Source: Burkholderiales bacterium
GTDB lineage: Bacteria > Pseudomonadota > Gammaproteobacteria > Burkholderiales > Burkholderiaceae_C
Assembly: GCA_028868825.1 (NCBI GenBank)
Contig: JAGWTU010000013.1
Coordinates: 1 to 64,000, forward strand
DNA length: 64,000 bases
Reading direction: 5' to 3'
Shown: positions 25,423-35,705 of the stretch, one piece after another
Position numbering within the stretch: position 1 is the first letter of the stretch
Layout of the letters: every line of letters starts with the position of its first letter
Notes under the pieces: generated by a model
Seen by the model: the letters and a program-made list of their open reading frames with translations, nothing else
Database searches by the model: none
Told to the model about the DNA's origin: nothing
Translations under genes and position numbers: made by a program

Positions 25423-26211
25423 TCACCCGGCGTGGACGGCGCTGACGCCGCCGTCGACGGCCAGGATCTGCCCCGTGATGTGCTTGCCCGCGGCGCTGGC
25501 GAACAGCAGCACGGCGCCCTTGAGGTCGTCGTCGTCGCCCAGCCGGCGCAGCGGCGCCGCGGCGGCGAGATGCTCGGCGCCGAAATGCGCGATCACGCCA
25601 TGCGTCATCTTGCTCGGGAAGAAGCCCGGCGCCAGCGCGTTGACGGTGATGCCGTAAGGCCCCCATTCGCCGGCCAGCGTGCGCGTGAAGTTGACGACCG
25701 CGCCCTTGCTCGTGCCGTAGGCGATGAACTTCATCTCGAGTGAACCGCCCAGGCCCGCGATCGACGCCAGGTTGATGATGCGGCCCTCGCGGTTGGGGAT
25801 CATGCTCGCACGCGCCACCGCCTGGGCGTAGACGAAGAGGCTGCGGATGTTCAGGTTCATCACCTTGTCCCAGGCCGCGATCGGGTAGTCCTCGGCCGGT
25901 GCGCCCCAGGTCGCGCCGGCGTTGTTGACGAGGATGTCGATGCGGCCCAGGCGCTGCATCGTCTCGGCGACGACGCGCTCGATCTGCTCGGACTCGCTCG
26001 AATCGGCGGCGATCCAGCGCGCGTCGATGCCGCGCGCGGCCAGCTGCGCCGCCGCGGCCTCCAGCTCGCCGGCCTTGCGCGCCGTGAGCATGATGCGCGC
26101 GCCGGCCTCGCCCAGCGCCTCGGCCATCTGCAGCCCGAGGCCGCGCGAGCCGCCGGTGACGAGTGCGACCTTGCCGCCGAGGTCGAACAGCTGCTGGACC
26201 GGTGTGCCCAT
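25423..26211 (-). CDS. SDR-family oxidoreductase (3-oxoacyl reductase-like)
   Basis: The 262 residues form a classical short-chain dehydrogenase with TGGSRGLG (cofactor loop), a DSSES acidic strand, NNAGATWG, Ser in LASIAGLGG and YGTSKGAV with the catalytic Tyr/Lys. The C-terminal ITGQILAVDGGVSAVHAG is the usual dimer tail of FabG-like enzymes. It lies between a small membrane protein and the thioesterase in the acyl-CoA operon, so a hydroxy/oxo-acyl substrate is likely. Confidence 0.88.
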   Translation of the reverse strand: MGTPVQQLFDLGGKVALVTGGSRGLGLQMAEALGEAGARIMLTARKAGELEAAAAQLAARGIDARWIAADSSESEQIERVVAETMQRLGRIDILVNNAGATWGAPAEDYPIAAWDKVMNLNIRSLFVYAQAVARASMIPNREGRIINLASIAGLGGSLEMKFIAYGTSKGAVVNFTRTLAGEWGPYGITVNALAPGFFPSKMTHGVIAHFGAEHLAAAAPLRRLGDDDDLKGAVLLFASAAGKHITGQILAVDGGVSAVHAG

Positions 26212-26235
26212 CGATTTCCTTCCCTTCGTGACGAT

Positions 26236-26421
26236 TCAGGGCATGCGACGCGAGCGCAGCCAGATGCACAGGCCGCCGAGCCCGGTCGCGACGATGCCGC
26301 CGCCGATGATGCGCCAGCCCAGGCTGGCGTCGCGCAGCTCGACGGCCAGGCCGAGGCAGACCGCGAGCAGGCCGCCGTAGATCAGCGTCCAGGTCAGGAC
26401 GTCGAGCTTGGCGTTGTTCAT
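26236..26421 (-). CDS. Small membrane protein, 61 aa
   Basis: Two predicted membrane spans, TWTLIYGGLLAVCLGLAV and GWRIIGGGIVATGLGGLCIWL, end in a basic tail RSRRMP, which suggests both ends in the cytoplasm. It lies in the acyl-CoA operon with gaps of 24 and 18 bases. No family is recognised, but clean spans and operon spacing support a real gene. Confidence 0.65.
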   Translation of the reverse strand: MNNAKLDVLTWTLIYGGLLAVCLGLAVELRDASLGWRIIGGGIVATGLGGLCIWLRSRRMP

Positions 26422-26439
26422 CGTCGCCGCGGCGCCGCG

Positions 26440-27615
<1,176 letters not shown>

Positions 27616-27630
27616 GATGGGCCTTCGGTG

Positions 27631-29739
27631 TCAGGTGAACGAACGGCCTTCGGCCGCGAGCTGCGCGAGCAGCGGTGCCGGCTGCCAGAAGGCGGCGTCG
27701 TCGTGCGGGTTGGCCGCGAACTGGCGCATGCGGCGCGCGACGTTGTACAGGCCCTGCTGGTCGGCATAGCACATCGGCCCGCCGCGATGCAGCGGGAAGC
27801 CGTAGCCGCTGAGGTAGACGACGTCGATGTCGCCGGCCTTGGCCGCGATGCCTTCCTCGAGCAGCCGCGCGCCCTCGTTGACGAGCGCGTAGACGAGGCG
27901 GTGGACGATCTCCTCGTCGGCGATGCGGCGCGGCTGGATGCCGAGCTCGGCGCGGTGGGCTTCGATCATCGTCACGACGGCCTGCGAGGGCAGCGCGTCG
28001 CGCTTGCCGGGCACATAGTCGTACCAGCCGGCGCCGGTCTTCTGGCCGTAGCGGCCCATCTCGCACAGGCGGTCGGCGGTCGCGCTGTAGCGCAGGCCCG
28101 GCTTCTCGACATAGCGGCGCTTGCGGATCGCCCAGCCGATGTCGTTGCCGGCGAGGTCGCCCATGCGGAACGGCCCCATCGCCATGCCCCAGGACTCGAT
28201 CGCCTTGTCGACCTGCACCGGCGTGCAGCCCTCGTCGAGCAGGAAGCCGGCCTGGCGCACGTACTGCTCGATCATGCGGTTGCCGATGAAGCCGTCGCAG
28301 ACGCCGGCGACGACCGCCGTCTTGCGGATCTTGCGCGCCAGCGCCATCACGGTGGCGAGCACGTCCTTGCCCGTCTTCTCGCCCCGCACGACCTCGAGCA
28401 GCTTCATCACGTTGGCCGGGCTGAAGAAATGCGTGCCGATGACGTCCTGCGGCCGCTGCGTGAAGGCGGCGATGCGGTTGACATCGAGCGTGCTCGTGTT
28501 GGTTGCGAGGATGGCGCCGGGCTTCATCACCGCGTCGAGCTGGCGGAACACGGTCTCCTTGACGCCCATCTCCTCGAACACGGCCTCGATCACGAGGTCG
28601 GCGGCGGCGATGTCGGCATAGGCCAGCGTCGGCGTCAGCAGCGCCATGCGCTCGTCGAGTTTCGCCTGCGTCAGCTTGCCCTTGCGCAGCTGCGCCTCGT
28701 AGTTCCGCCGTATCGTCGCCAGGCCGCGGTCCAGCGCCGCGGCCGCCGTCTCGAGGATCGTCACCGGGATGCCGGCGTTGAGGAAGTTCATCGCGATGCC
28801 GCCGCCCATCGTGCCGGCGCCGATGACGGCGACGCGCTCGACGGCGCGCTTGGGCGTGTCGTCGCCGACATCGGCGATCTTGCTCGCCGCACGCTCGGCG
28901 AAGAAGGCATGGCGCAGCGCCTTGCATTCGGGCGTGAACATCCGCGCCGTGAAGATCTCGCGCTCGCGCTTGAGGCCGGCGTCGAAGGGTCCGGCGACGG
29001 CCGCGGCGACGGCTTCGACGCAGCGCGGCGGCGCCGGATAGTTCTTGGCCAGGCCCTGCACCATGTTGCCGGCAAAGCCCAGGTAGGCCTCGGCGTCGGG
29101 GTGGACGATCGCGAGGTCGCGCACGCGCGGCAGCGGCCCGCCGTCGGCGACATGGCGCGCCGCGACCTCTGCGGCGTAGGCGCAAGCGCCCTCGAGCAGG
29201 TCGCCCTCGACGATGCGGTCGAACAGCCGCTGCCCCGGCAGCGCCGCCAGCCGCTCGCTCTTCACCGGGTCGCCCTTGACGATCATGTTCAGCGCCGTTT
29301 CGAGGCCGAGCACGCGCGGCAGCCGCTGCGTGCCGCCGGCGCCGGGGATGAGGCCGATCTTGACCTCGGGCAATGCGACATCGGCACCCGGCGCGGCGAC
29401 GCGGTAATGAGCACCGAGCGCGAGCTCGAGCCCGCCGCCCATGCACACGCCATGCACGGCGGCCACGACCGCCTTCGGGCATTCCTCGAGCTGGCGGATC
29501 AGCGTCAGCAGGTTCGGCTCGGCGACCGCCTTCGGGCTGCCGAATTCGCGGATGTCGGCGCCGCCCGAGAACGCGCGGCCGGCACCGGTGACGACGATGG
29601 CGTCGACCGCCGCATCGGCCGCGGCGCGGTCGAGCGCGGCGCTGAACTGCACGCGCGTCTCGTAGCCGAGGCCGTTGACCGGTGGGTTGTCGAGGCTGAT
29701 GACGGCGATGCGTCCACGGCTGACGAGGCTGGCGCCCAT
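27631..29739 (-). CDS. FadJ/FadB-type enoyl-CoA hydratase / 3-hydroxyacyl-CoA dehydrogenase
   Basis: A bifunctional beta-oxidation enzyme of 702 residues. The N-terminal crotonase domain carries the oxyanion loops SGGADIREFG and GVCMGGGLELALGAHY and EVKIGLIPGAGGTQRLPR. The middle NAD domain begins VAVIGAGTMGGGIAMNFLNAGIPV and has GTHFFSPANVMKLLEVV with the catalytic His. Two C-terminal helical domains follow (IGNRMIEQYVRQAGFLLDEG). The start ATG 29739 has GGAGGAG five bases upstream; a frame to 29769 only adds unsupported residues. First gene of the nine-gene operon; a TetR-like palindrome lies 36 bases upstream. Confidence 0.93.
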   Translation of the reverse strand: MGASLVSRGRIAVISLDNPPVNGLGYETRVQFSAALDRAAADAAVDAIVVTGAGRAFSGGADIREFGSPKAVAEPNLLTLIRQLEECPKAVVAAVHGVCMGGGLELALGAHYRVAAPGADVALPEVKIGLIPGAGGTQRLPRVLGLETALNMIVKGDPVKSERLAALPGQRLFDRIVEGDLLEGACAYAAEVAARHVADGGPLPRVRDLAIVHPDAEAYLGFAGNMVQGLAKNYPAPPRCVEAVAAAVAGPFDAGLKREREIFTARMFTPECKALRHAFFAERAASKIADVGDDTPKRAVERVAVIGAGTMGGGIAMNFLNAGIPVTILETAAAALDRGLATIRRNYEAQLRKGKLTQAKLDERMALLTPTLAYADIAAADLVIEAVFEEMGVKETVFRQLDAVMKPGAILATNTSTLDVNRIAAFTQRPQDVIGTHFFSPANVMKLLEVVRGEKTGKDVLATVMALARKIRKTAVVAGVCDGFIGNRMIEQYVRQAGFLLDEGCTPVQVDKAIESWGMAMGPFRMGDLAGNDIGWAIRKRRYVEKPGLRYSATADRLCEMGRYGQKTGAGWYDYVPGKRDALPSQAVVTMIEAHRAELGIQPRRIADEEIVHRLVYALVNEGARLLEEGIAAKAGDIDVVYLSGYGFPLHRGGPMCYADQQGLYNVARRMRQFAANPHDDAAFWQPAPLLAQLAAEGRSFT

Positions 29740-29774
29740 GGTGTCTCCTCCCGACGATGGTCGAGGCAAAAAAG

Positions 29775-29786
29775 GAACGATCGTTC
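29775..29786. promoter_or_regulatory. Palindrome upstream of the acyl-CoA operon, candidate TetR-type operator
   Basis: GAACGATCGTTC is a perfect 12-base palindrome in the 222-bp spacer between the divergent fadJ-type gene and the UbiM-type gene. Its place 36 bases before the start codon fits repression of the operon. TetR-family fatty-acid regulators bind palindromes of this style; no such regulator is in the window. Confidence 0.4.
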
Positions 29787-29961
29787 GATTCTAGGGTCCG
29801 CGCGCGGTCGCTGCCGGGGCGCCGGCTGCGCGGGCAAGGCGCATGCGGGCTGACCCCCGTCAAGGCGGCCGCGCCGCCAGCCGGCTACGGTACGCGTTTG
29901 CGGCGCGCTGCGCCATCGACCCGACTCCCGAGACCATCCGAGTCCTTCCCGAGACCCTCCC

Positions 29962-31137
29962 ATGACCCATCCCGACCTCCTCATCGTCGGCGCCGGCCCG
30001 GCCGGACTCGCACTGGCCACGGCGCTGGCGCGCCAAGGCACACGCAGCCTGCTGCTCGAACAGCAGCCGCTGGCGGCGATCGAGCATCCCGAGGAAGACG
30101 GGCGCGACATCGCGCTCACGCACCGCTCGCGCGGCATCTTGGAGTCGCTCGGCATCTGGCAACGGCTGCCGCAGCAAGAAATCGCGCCGCTCGTCGAGGC
30201 GCGCGTGAGCAACGGCGGCTCGCCGCTCGTGCTGCCCTTCGACGCCCGCGGCGACGGCCACGAGGCGCTCGGCTGGCTGGTGCCGAACCACCGCCTGCGC
30301 GAAGCCGCTCACGCTGCGGCGATCGACTCCGCCGGCGTCGAGTTGCGCACCGGCGTGCGCGTGACGGCGCTCGAACGCGACGCGAACCAGGCCACGCTGC
30401 GGCTCGAAGCCGGCGCGGCGCTGCACGCGCCGCTGGTCGTCGCCGCCGACAGCCGCCATTCGACGCTGCGCCGCATGGCCGGCATCGGCGCGCAGATGCA
30501 CGACTTCGGCCGCACGGCCATCGTCTGCCGCGTCGGCCACGAGCGCGCGCACGAGGGCGTCGCGCTCGAATGCTTCCGCTACGGCAATACGCTGGCGCTG
30601 CTGCCGATGGCTGGGCAAGTCTCGTCGGCCGTCGTCACGCTCGACAGCGACCGCGCGAGCGAGTGGCTGGCGCTCGCCGACACCGAATTCGCCGCACGCA
30701 TTGAGCGGCAGTCCGAGGGCCGGCTCGGCGCCATCACCGTCGCCGGGCGCCGCCACAGCTATCCGCTCGTCGGCGTCTACGCGCACCGCTTCGCGTCCGA
30801 TCGCTTCGCCCTCGTCGGCGACGCCGCCGTCGGCATGCACCCGGTGACGGCGCATGGCTACAACTTCGGCCTCTACGGCGTCGAGACGCTGGCGCGCGAA
30901 CTCGCCGCCGCGCGCAGCGCGGCGAGGCCGCTGGCCGCCGCGCTGCAGGCCTATGCGAGCGAGCACCGGCGTGCGACGCTGCCGATCTACCTCGGCACCA
31001 ATGCCATCGTCACGCTGTTCACCGACGACCGCGCGCCGGCGCGGCTGCTGCGTGGCGCCGTGCTGCGCGTGGCGCGCCGGCTGCCGCCGCTGCGCACGCT
31101 GATCACGCGCCAGCTCACGGGAGCGGGGCGCGCCTGA
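29962..31137 (+). CDS. UbiM/UbiH-family FAD-dependent monooxygenase
   Basis: A flavoprotein hydroxylase of the ubiquinone pathway type. The 391 residues show the FAD Rossmann start LLIVGAGPAGLALATALA, RDIALTHRSRGILESLGIW, the DG-type strip PLVVAADSRHSTLRR, and ALVGDAAVGMHPVTAHGYNFGL binding the FAD ribityl. The sequence style (ALTHRS, LVPNHRLREAAHAA) is closest to UbiM, which can replace UbiH/UbiI/UbiF in hydroxylating the quinone ring. That finer assignment is from memory of the family. Confidence 0.8.
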   Translation: MTHPDLLIVGAGPAGLALATALARQGTRSLLLEQQPLAAIEHPEEDGRDIALTHRSRGILESLGIWQRLPQQEIAPLVEARVSNGGSPLVLPFDARGDGHEALGWLVPNHRLREAAHAAAIDSAGVELRTGVRVTALERDANQATLRLEAGAALHAPLVVAADSRHSTLRRMAGIGAQMHDFGRTAIVCRVGHERAHEGVALECFRYGNTLALLPMAGQVSSAVVTLDSDRASEWLALADTEFAARIERQSEGRLGAITVAGRRHSYPLVGVYAHRFASDRFALVGDAAVGMHPVTAHGYNFGLYGVETLARELAAARSAARPLAAALQAYASEHRRATLPIYLGTNAIVTLFTDDRAPARLLRGAVLRVARRLPPLRTLITRQLTGAGRA

Positions 31138-31177
31138 GCCCCGGGCCTGAAAGCGACGGCAGGGGCAGAATCGCCCC

Positions 31178-32476
31178 ATGCTCAGCCCCCGCACCGAACC
31201 CGGCACCCAGGTCACCCGCGCACCCAATGGCGTGCGCACGCTCACCGTCGCGATGCCCGGGCGCGAGACCGTCGCCGTCAGCGTCTTCGTGCGCACCGGC
31301 AGCCAGCATGAATCTCGGCGCCAGTCGGGCATCAGCCATGTCGTCGAGCACATGGCGTTCAAGGGCACGGCCACGCGTGACTGCCAGCGCATCAACCTCG
31401 AGGCCGAGCGGCTGGGCGCCGAGGTCAACGCGCATACCGACAAGGACCACACGGCTTACCACATCGTCGGCCTGAAGCGCGACCTCGGCGACTTCGTGCG
31501 CCTGCTCGGCGACATCGTCCAGCATGGCACCTACCCGGCGGCCGAGCTCGAACGCGAGCGCCAGGTCATCCTGCACGAGCTGGCCGAGGACGACGAGGAC
31601 AGCCTGTCGACGGCGTTCAAGCTCTTCGACCGCGCCTGCTACGGCGAGCATGCGCTGGCGCGGCCGGTGATCGGCCACCGCGCGAACATCGAGCGCTTCA
31701 CGCGCGACGAGCTGCTGGCCTATGTCACGCGCCAGTACACGGGCGGCAACGTCATCGTCGGCGTCGCCGGCGATGTCGACCCCGAGGCCGTGCGGCGCGA
31801 GGTCGAGGCGGCCTTCGCCGACCTGCCGCCGGGCGCCGACAACCTCGTCCAGCCGCCCGTCTATCGCGGCGGCTTCCTGCAGCGCAGCCTCGCCGGCAGC
31901 GTGCAGACCCATGCCGTGCTCGGCTTCCCGATCCCCGGGCTGCGCGAGGACGCGGCGGCCGAGACCGTCGCCGCGGCGCTGTTCGGCGAGGGCATGAGCT
32001 CGCCGCTGCTCGACCAGCTGCGCGAGCGCCGCGGCCTCGCGTATCACGCCGCCTGCTCGGCCGACCGCGGCGAGCTCGCCGGCCAGTTCGTCGTCGAGGC
32101 GTCGACGGCGCCCGAACAGGTCGAGGAGCTGTTCGAGCAGGTCGTGCGGCTGCTGCTCGAACAGGCCGAGGCGATCGATCCCGTGGGCCTCGAACGCGCA
32201 CGCAACCAGCTCACGGTGCGCAAGCTGCGCGCGCTCGAGCGGCCGGTGCAGCGGCTCGAGGCGGCGGCGCTGGACCTCTATGCGCATGGCCACGTGCGAT
32301 CGTCGGCGCAATGGCTCGAGCGCATCGCCGAGGTCGGCGCCGACGAGGTGCGCGCGGCCTGCCGCCGCATGCTCGCCTGCCGTCCCGCGGTGGCGCTGGC
32401 CGGGCATGTGACGCGCCGCGCGGCGCAGCGGGTACCGGGGATCGTCGAGCGCTTGCGGCGGTCCGGCCCGACCTGA
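31178..32476 (+). CDS. M16-family zinc peptidase
   Basis: An insulinase-type metallopeptidase of 432 residues. The inverted zinc motif HVVEH is at 54-58 (His54 and His58 ligands, Glu57 catalytic) with a downstream Glu in the ILHELAEDDED region as third ligand. The second, inactive-like lobe has the substrate-binding RxxY-type strip QLRERRGLAYHAACSA. It has no obvious signal peptide, unlike many M16 peptidases, so it may act in the cytoplasm. It begins 40 bases after the UbiM-type gene and may share its transcript. Confidence 0.9.
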   Translation: MLSPRTEPGTQVTRAPNGVRTLTVAMPGRETVAVSVFVRTGSQHESRRQSGISHVVEHMAFKGTATRDCQRINLEAERLGAEVNAHTDKDHTAYHIVGLKRDLGDFVRLLGDIVQHGTYPAAELERERQVILHELAEDDEDSLSTAFKLFDRACYGEHALARPVIGHRANIERFTRDELLAYVTRQYTGGNVIVGVAGDVDPEAVRREVEAAFADLPPGADNLVQPPVYRGGFLQRSLAGSVQTHAVLGFPIPGLREDAAAETVAAALFGEGMSSPLLDQLRERRGLAYHAACSADRGELAGQFVVEASTAPEQVEELFEQVVRLLLEQAEAIDPVGLERARNQLTVRKLRALERPVQRLEAAALDLYAHGHVRSSAQWLERIAEVGADEVRAACRRMLACRPAVALAGHVTRRAAQRVPGIVERLRRSGPT

Positions 32477-32567
32477 ACCAGCCGCGCCGAGTCGTCGCGC
32501 GACGCCCGGCGCCGATTCGGGCCTTCATGTACGCTGCGCCCTGGTCCAGCTGGCCATGGAGTCCCGC

Positions 32568-32954
32568 ATGAAGCGAGTCACAGGCATCGGCGGCATCTTC
32601 TTCCAGGCCCGCGACCCGGCGGCGCTCGGCGCCTGGTACCGGACGCATCTGGGCGTCGACGTGCAGCCCTGGGGCGGCACCGCGTTCGAATGGGCCGACG
32701 CCGAGGGCCGGCCGTTCAAGGGCACGACGGTCTGGTCGATCGGCGGCGCCGGCAGCGATCAGTTCGAGCCCGGCCGCTCGACCTTCATGATCAACTACCG
32801 CGTCGCCGATCTGGCCGCGCTGCTGGCGGCGCTGCGAGCCGAGGGCTGTCACGTCCTCGACAAGACCGACGACTCCGAGTACGGCAAGTTCGGCTGGGTC
32901 ATGGACCCGGAGGGCAACAAGGTCGAGCTCTGGGAGCCGCCGGCGGGCCAGTGA
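32568..32954 (+). CDS. VOC-family (glyoxalase-fold) protein
   Basis: The 128-residue product has the paired beta-alpha-beta-beta-beta modules of the vicinal oxygen chelate fold: GIGGIFFQARDPAALGAWYRTHLG at the start and GWVMDPEGNKVELWEPP at the end, with the Glu metal ligand in VELWE. The start ATG 32568 has GGAG six bases upstream; an ATG four codons earlier has none. The reaction is unknown. Confidence 0.83.
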   Translation: MKRVTGIGGIFFQARDPAALGAWYRTHLGVDVQPWGGTAFEWADAEGRPFKGTTVWSIGGAGSDQFEPGRSTFMINYRVADLAALLAALRAEGCHVLDKTDDSEYGKFGWVMDPEGNKVELWEPPAGQ

Positions 32955-32958
32955 CCGT

Positions 32959-33417
32959 TCAGGCCAGCGCCTTCGTCATGAACAGGCTGTTCGGGTCGGG
33001 CCGGTAATTCGCGAACGGTTCGGTGAGCTCGAAACCGAAGTCCTCATAGAGCCGCCGCGCCGGCTCGAAGGCCGCCATCGAGCCCGTCTCCAGACTCAGC
33101 CGCGCGTAGCCGCGGCGGCGCGCCTCGGCGACGATATGGTCGAGCATGCGGCGCCCGACGCCGCGCCGCAGATGCGCGGCGGCGGTGCGCATCGACTTGA
33201 TCTCGCCATGGCGCGCGTCGAGCTCCTTCAGCGCGCCGCAGCCGAGCAGCTCGCCGCCCTCCCAGACGGTCCAGAAGCTGATCTCCGGGCGGCGCAGGCC
33301 GTCGAGGTCGAGCGCATGCACGCTCTCGGGCGGCGAATGGCGGTGCATGTCGCGCAGATGCTCCTCGAGCAGTTCTCGGATGGGCACGCCGCGCAGGTCA
33401 TCGAGTCGGATCTCCAT
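32959..33417 (-). CDS. GNAT-family acetyltransferase
   Basis: The 152 residues start EIRLDDLRGVPIRELLEEHLRDMHRHSPPESVHALD and contain the acetyl-CoA loop MRTAAAHLRRGVGRRMLDHIV, followed by LSLETGSMAAFEPARRLYEDFGFE. This pattern matches the YsnE-like group of small-molecule or protein acetyltransferases; the substrate is unknown. It ends four bases from the convergent VOC gene. Confidence 0.85.
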   Translation of the reverse strand: MEIRLDDLRGVPIRELLEEHLRDMHRHSPPESVHALDLDGLRRPEISFWTVWEGGELLGCGALKELDARHGEIKSMRTAAAHLRRGVGRRMLDHIVAEARRRGYARLSLETGSMAAFEPARRLYEDFGFELTEPFANYRPDPNSLFMTKALA

Positions 33418-33445
33418 CGCGACATCGTAGCCGAGCGCGGCGCCC

Positions 33446-34261
33446 TCAATGCGCCATCAACACCGGCAGCGTCATCGCCCGCAGCACCGAGCGCGTCGCG
33501 CCGCCGAGCACGAATTCGCGCGCCCGGCTGTGGCCGTAGCAGCCCATCGCCAGCAGGTCGGCGCCGGTGTCGGCGGCCAGCGAGAGCAGCCGCTCGCCGA
33601 CATCCGCGTCGCCCAGCGCATGCGCCGTGACGCTGCCGGCAACGCCGTGCAGCGCCAGCCAGCGCCGCAACAGCGCCAGCCCCGGGTCGTCGGCCTGCGC
33701 ATTCGGGGCTGCGATGTGGACCTCGGCCGCACCGCGCAACCAGGGCAAGGCGCCGGCCGCAGCGCGCGCGGCCTCGCGCGTCGGCTTCCAGGCCAGCAGC
33801 ACGCGCCGACCCGGCGGGGCGATCTCGCCGACATAGGGCACGACCAGCGTGGGCTTGCCGCTGTCGGTGATCAGCGCGGGGACGAAATCGGCCGGCAGCG
33901 CGCCGGTCTGCTCGTTGGGCTCGTCGCCCTGGCCGAGCACGAGCAGGTCGCTGCACAGCGCCTCGGCCAGCAGCGTGTCGTGCAGACCCTCGGCACCGGT
34001 CTCGGCCCAGGTCGCGGCCGGCCCGGCGGTGCGGTCAAACAGCGCGCGGGCGCGTTCGCGCTGCGTGCGGTCGACCTCGGCCAGCGCCGCCGCGGCGGCG
34101 GCCATGCCCTCTTCGGTGGCCCAGGGCATCAGCAGCAGCGCCGGCAGCACGGCGTAGATCGCCTTCAGTGCCGCGCCATGGGTCTGCGCGAGATCGCGCG
34201 CCAGCGCCAGCCGGGTCGCGGCACGCGGCGATGCGTCGAGGTGGACGAGGATGCTCTTCAT
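33446..34261 (-). CDS. Universal stress protein, tandem UspA domains
   Basis: The 271 residues form two UspA folds. The first begins MKSILVHLDASPRAATRLALA; the second ends with the nucleotide-binding loop LLAMGCYGHSRAREFVLGGATRSVLR, the G-2x-G-9x-G(S/T) motif that binds ATP. The first domain lacks that loop. AGGAGAG lies just before ATG 34261. Such proteins help survival under stress. It diverges from the fatty-acid methyltransferase gene across 202 bp. Confidence 0.88.
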   Translation of the reverse strand: MKSILVHLDASPRAATRLALARDLAQTHGAALKAIYAVLPALLLMPWATEEGMAAAAAALAEVDRTQRERARALFDRTAGPAATWAETGAEGLHDTLLAEALCSDLLVLGQGDEPNEQTGALPADFVPALITDSGKPTLVVPYVGEIAPPGRRVLLAWKPTREAARAAAGALPWLRGAAEVHIAAPNAQADDPGLALLRRWLALHGVAGSVTAHALGDADVGERLLSLAADTGADLLAMGCYGHSRAREFVLGGATRSVLRAMTLPVLMAH

Positions 34262-34463
34262 AAGGCTCTCCTGGGGACTCGATGACCCGATTGGGCGCGC
34301 GCCGCGCGACCCCTGTCTTGACTTTACGCAAGCGCCCTGCCCCCGCCTGCCAAGCCGGGGTCTGATGCGGTGTCTTGTCCTTCGCAGTATGTTTGCGTCC
34401 ATCACAGCTTGGTGGCCCGAGGGCCGGGCTTCGATGCCCGGCACGGACCGGATCGAAACCACC

Positions 34464-35705
34464 ATGTCCACGCTCGCCGCCCTCATCGAACCGCGCCTGG
34501 CGCGGCTCTCTCCCGCCCTGTCCCTCGAATGGCCCGGTGGCCGCGCCGGCGAACCGGCGGCGCCGGTGCGGCTGCGCCTGCGCGACCGCCAGTTGCTGCT
34601 GCGACTGGCGCGTGGCCAGATCGGCAGCCTGGCCGACGCCTATGTGCGCGGCGACCTCGAGATCGACGGCTCGCTGACCGACGTGATGGCGGTGGCCGCC
34701 GAACTCGTCGGGGATCCGCTGGCCCGCGGCGCCGGCGCCCATGGCCCGGGATGGCTGCGGCGCCTGCGTTCGCAATGGCTGCACCGGATGCCGCGCGACG
34801 CGGCGCAGATCCGCTTCCACTACGATGTCTGCGACGACTTCTACGCCCTCTGGCTCGATCCGCTGCGGGTCTATTCCTGCGCCTATTTCGCATCCCCGGC
34901 GATGGACCTCGCGCAGGCGCAGCAGGCCAAGCTCGACCTCATCTGCCGCAAGCTGCAGCTCGCGCCGGGCCAGCGCTTCCTCGACATCGGCGCCGGCTGG
35001 GGCGCGCTGCTGCTGTGGGCCGCGCGGCACTACGGTGTCGATGGCGTCGGCATCACGCTCTCGCGCAACCAGCATGCGCACGTGAACCGGCTCATCGACG
35101 AGGCCGGCCTGCGCGGCCGCGTCGAGATCAGGCTGATCGACTACCGCGCACTGCCCGAGGACGAGCCCTGGGACCGCATCGCCTCCGTCGGCATGTTCGA
35201 GCATGTCGGCCAGGCGCGGCTCGACGGCTATTTCGCCAAGCTGCACCGGCTGCTGCGCCCCGGCGGCCTGCTGCTGAACCACGGCATCGCCGCCGGCGCG
35301 CTGAACAACGTCGAGCTCGGCGCCGGCATGGGCCGCTTCATCGAGCACCACATCTTCCCCGGCGGCGAACTCGTCCATGTCTCGCGCGCGGCGCAGGCGC
35401 TGGCGCGCGGCGGCCTCGAACTGCTCGACGCCGAGAACCTGCGGCCGCATTACGCGCGCACGCTGTGGGCCTGGTCGGCCGGGCTCGAGGCGCATCTCGA
35501 CGAGGCCCGTGCGCTGACCAACGAGGCCACCGTGCGCGCCTACCGGCTCTACCTGGCCGGCTCGGCGATGTGCTTCGAGCGCGGCTGGCTCGCGCTGTAC
35601 CAGCTGCTGGGGGCGCGCTCGCATCCCGGCGGGCCCGGCGATCCCTCGGGTTCCGACTACCCCTACACGCGCGACCACATGCTCGGGTCCCATCCCGCCG
35701 CCTGA
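34464..35705 (+). CDS. Cyclopropane-fatty-acyl-phospholipid synthase-like methyltransferase
   Basis: A SAM-dependent enzyme that would add a methylene to unsaturated membrane lipids. The 413 residues show an N-terminal lipid-binding part (LLRLARGQIGSLADAYVRGDLEIDG) and a Rossmann methyltransferase with FLDIGAGWGALLLWAA, QIRFHYDVCDDFYALWLD and VGMFEHVG of the CFA family. Also present is the conserved FPGGELVHVS near the active site. The start ATG 34464 was chosen because the frame upstream lies in the divergent promoter area. Its end overlaps the convergent APH/AAA gene by 43 bp. Confidence 0.9.
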   Translation: MSTLAALIEPRLARLSPALSLEWPGGRAGEPAAPVRLRLRDRQLLLRLARGQIGSLADAYVRGDLEIDGSLTDVMAVAAELVGDPLARGAGAHGPGWLRRLRSQWLHRMPRDAAQIRFHYDVCDDFYALWLDPLRVYSCAYFASPAMDLAQAQQAKLDLICRKLQLAPGQRFLDIGAGWGALLLWAARHYGVDGVGITLSRNQHAHVNRLIDEAGLRGRVEIRLIDYRALPEDEPWDRIASVGMFEHVGQARLDGYFAKLHRLLRPGGLLLNHGIAAGALNNVELGAGMGRFIEHHIFPGGELVHVSRAAQALARGGLELLDAENLRPHYARTLWAWSAGLEAHLDEARALTNEATVRAYRLYLAGSAMCFERGWLALYQLLGARSHPGGPGDPSGSDYPYTRDHMLGSHPAA

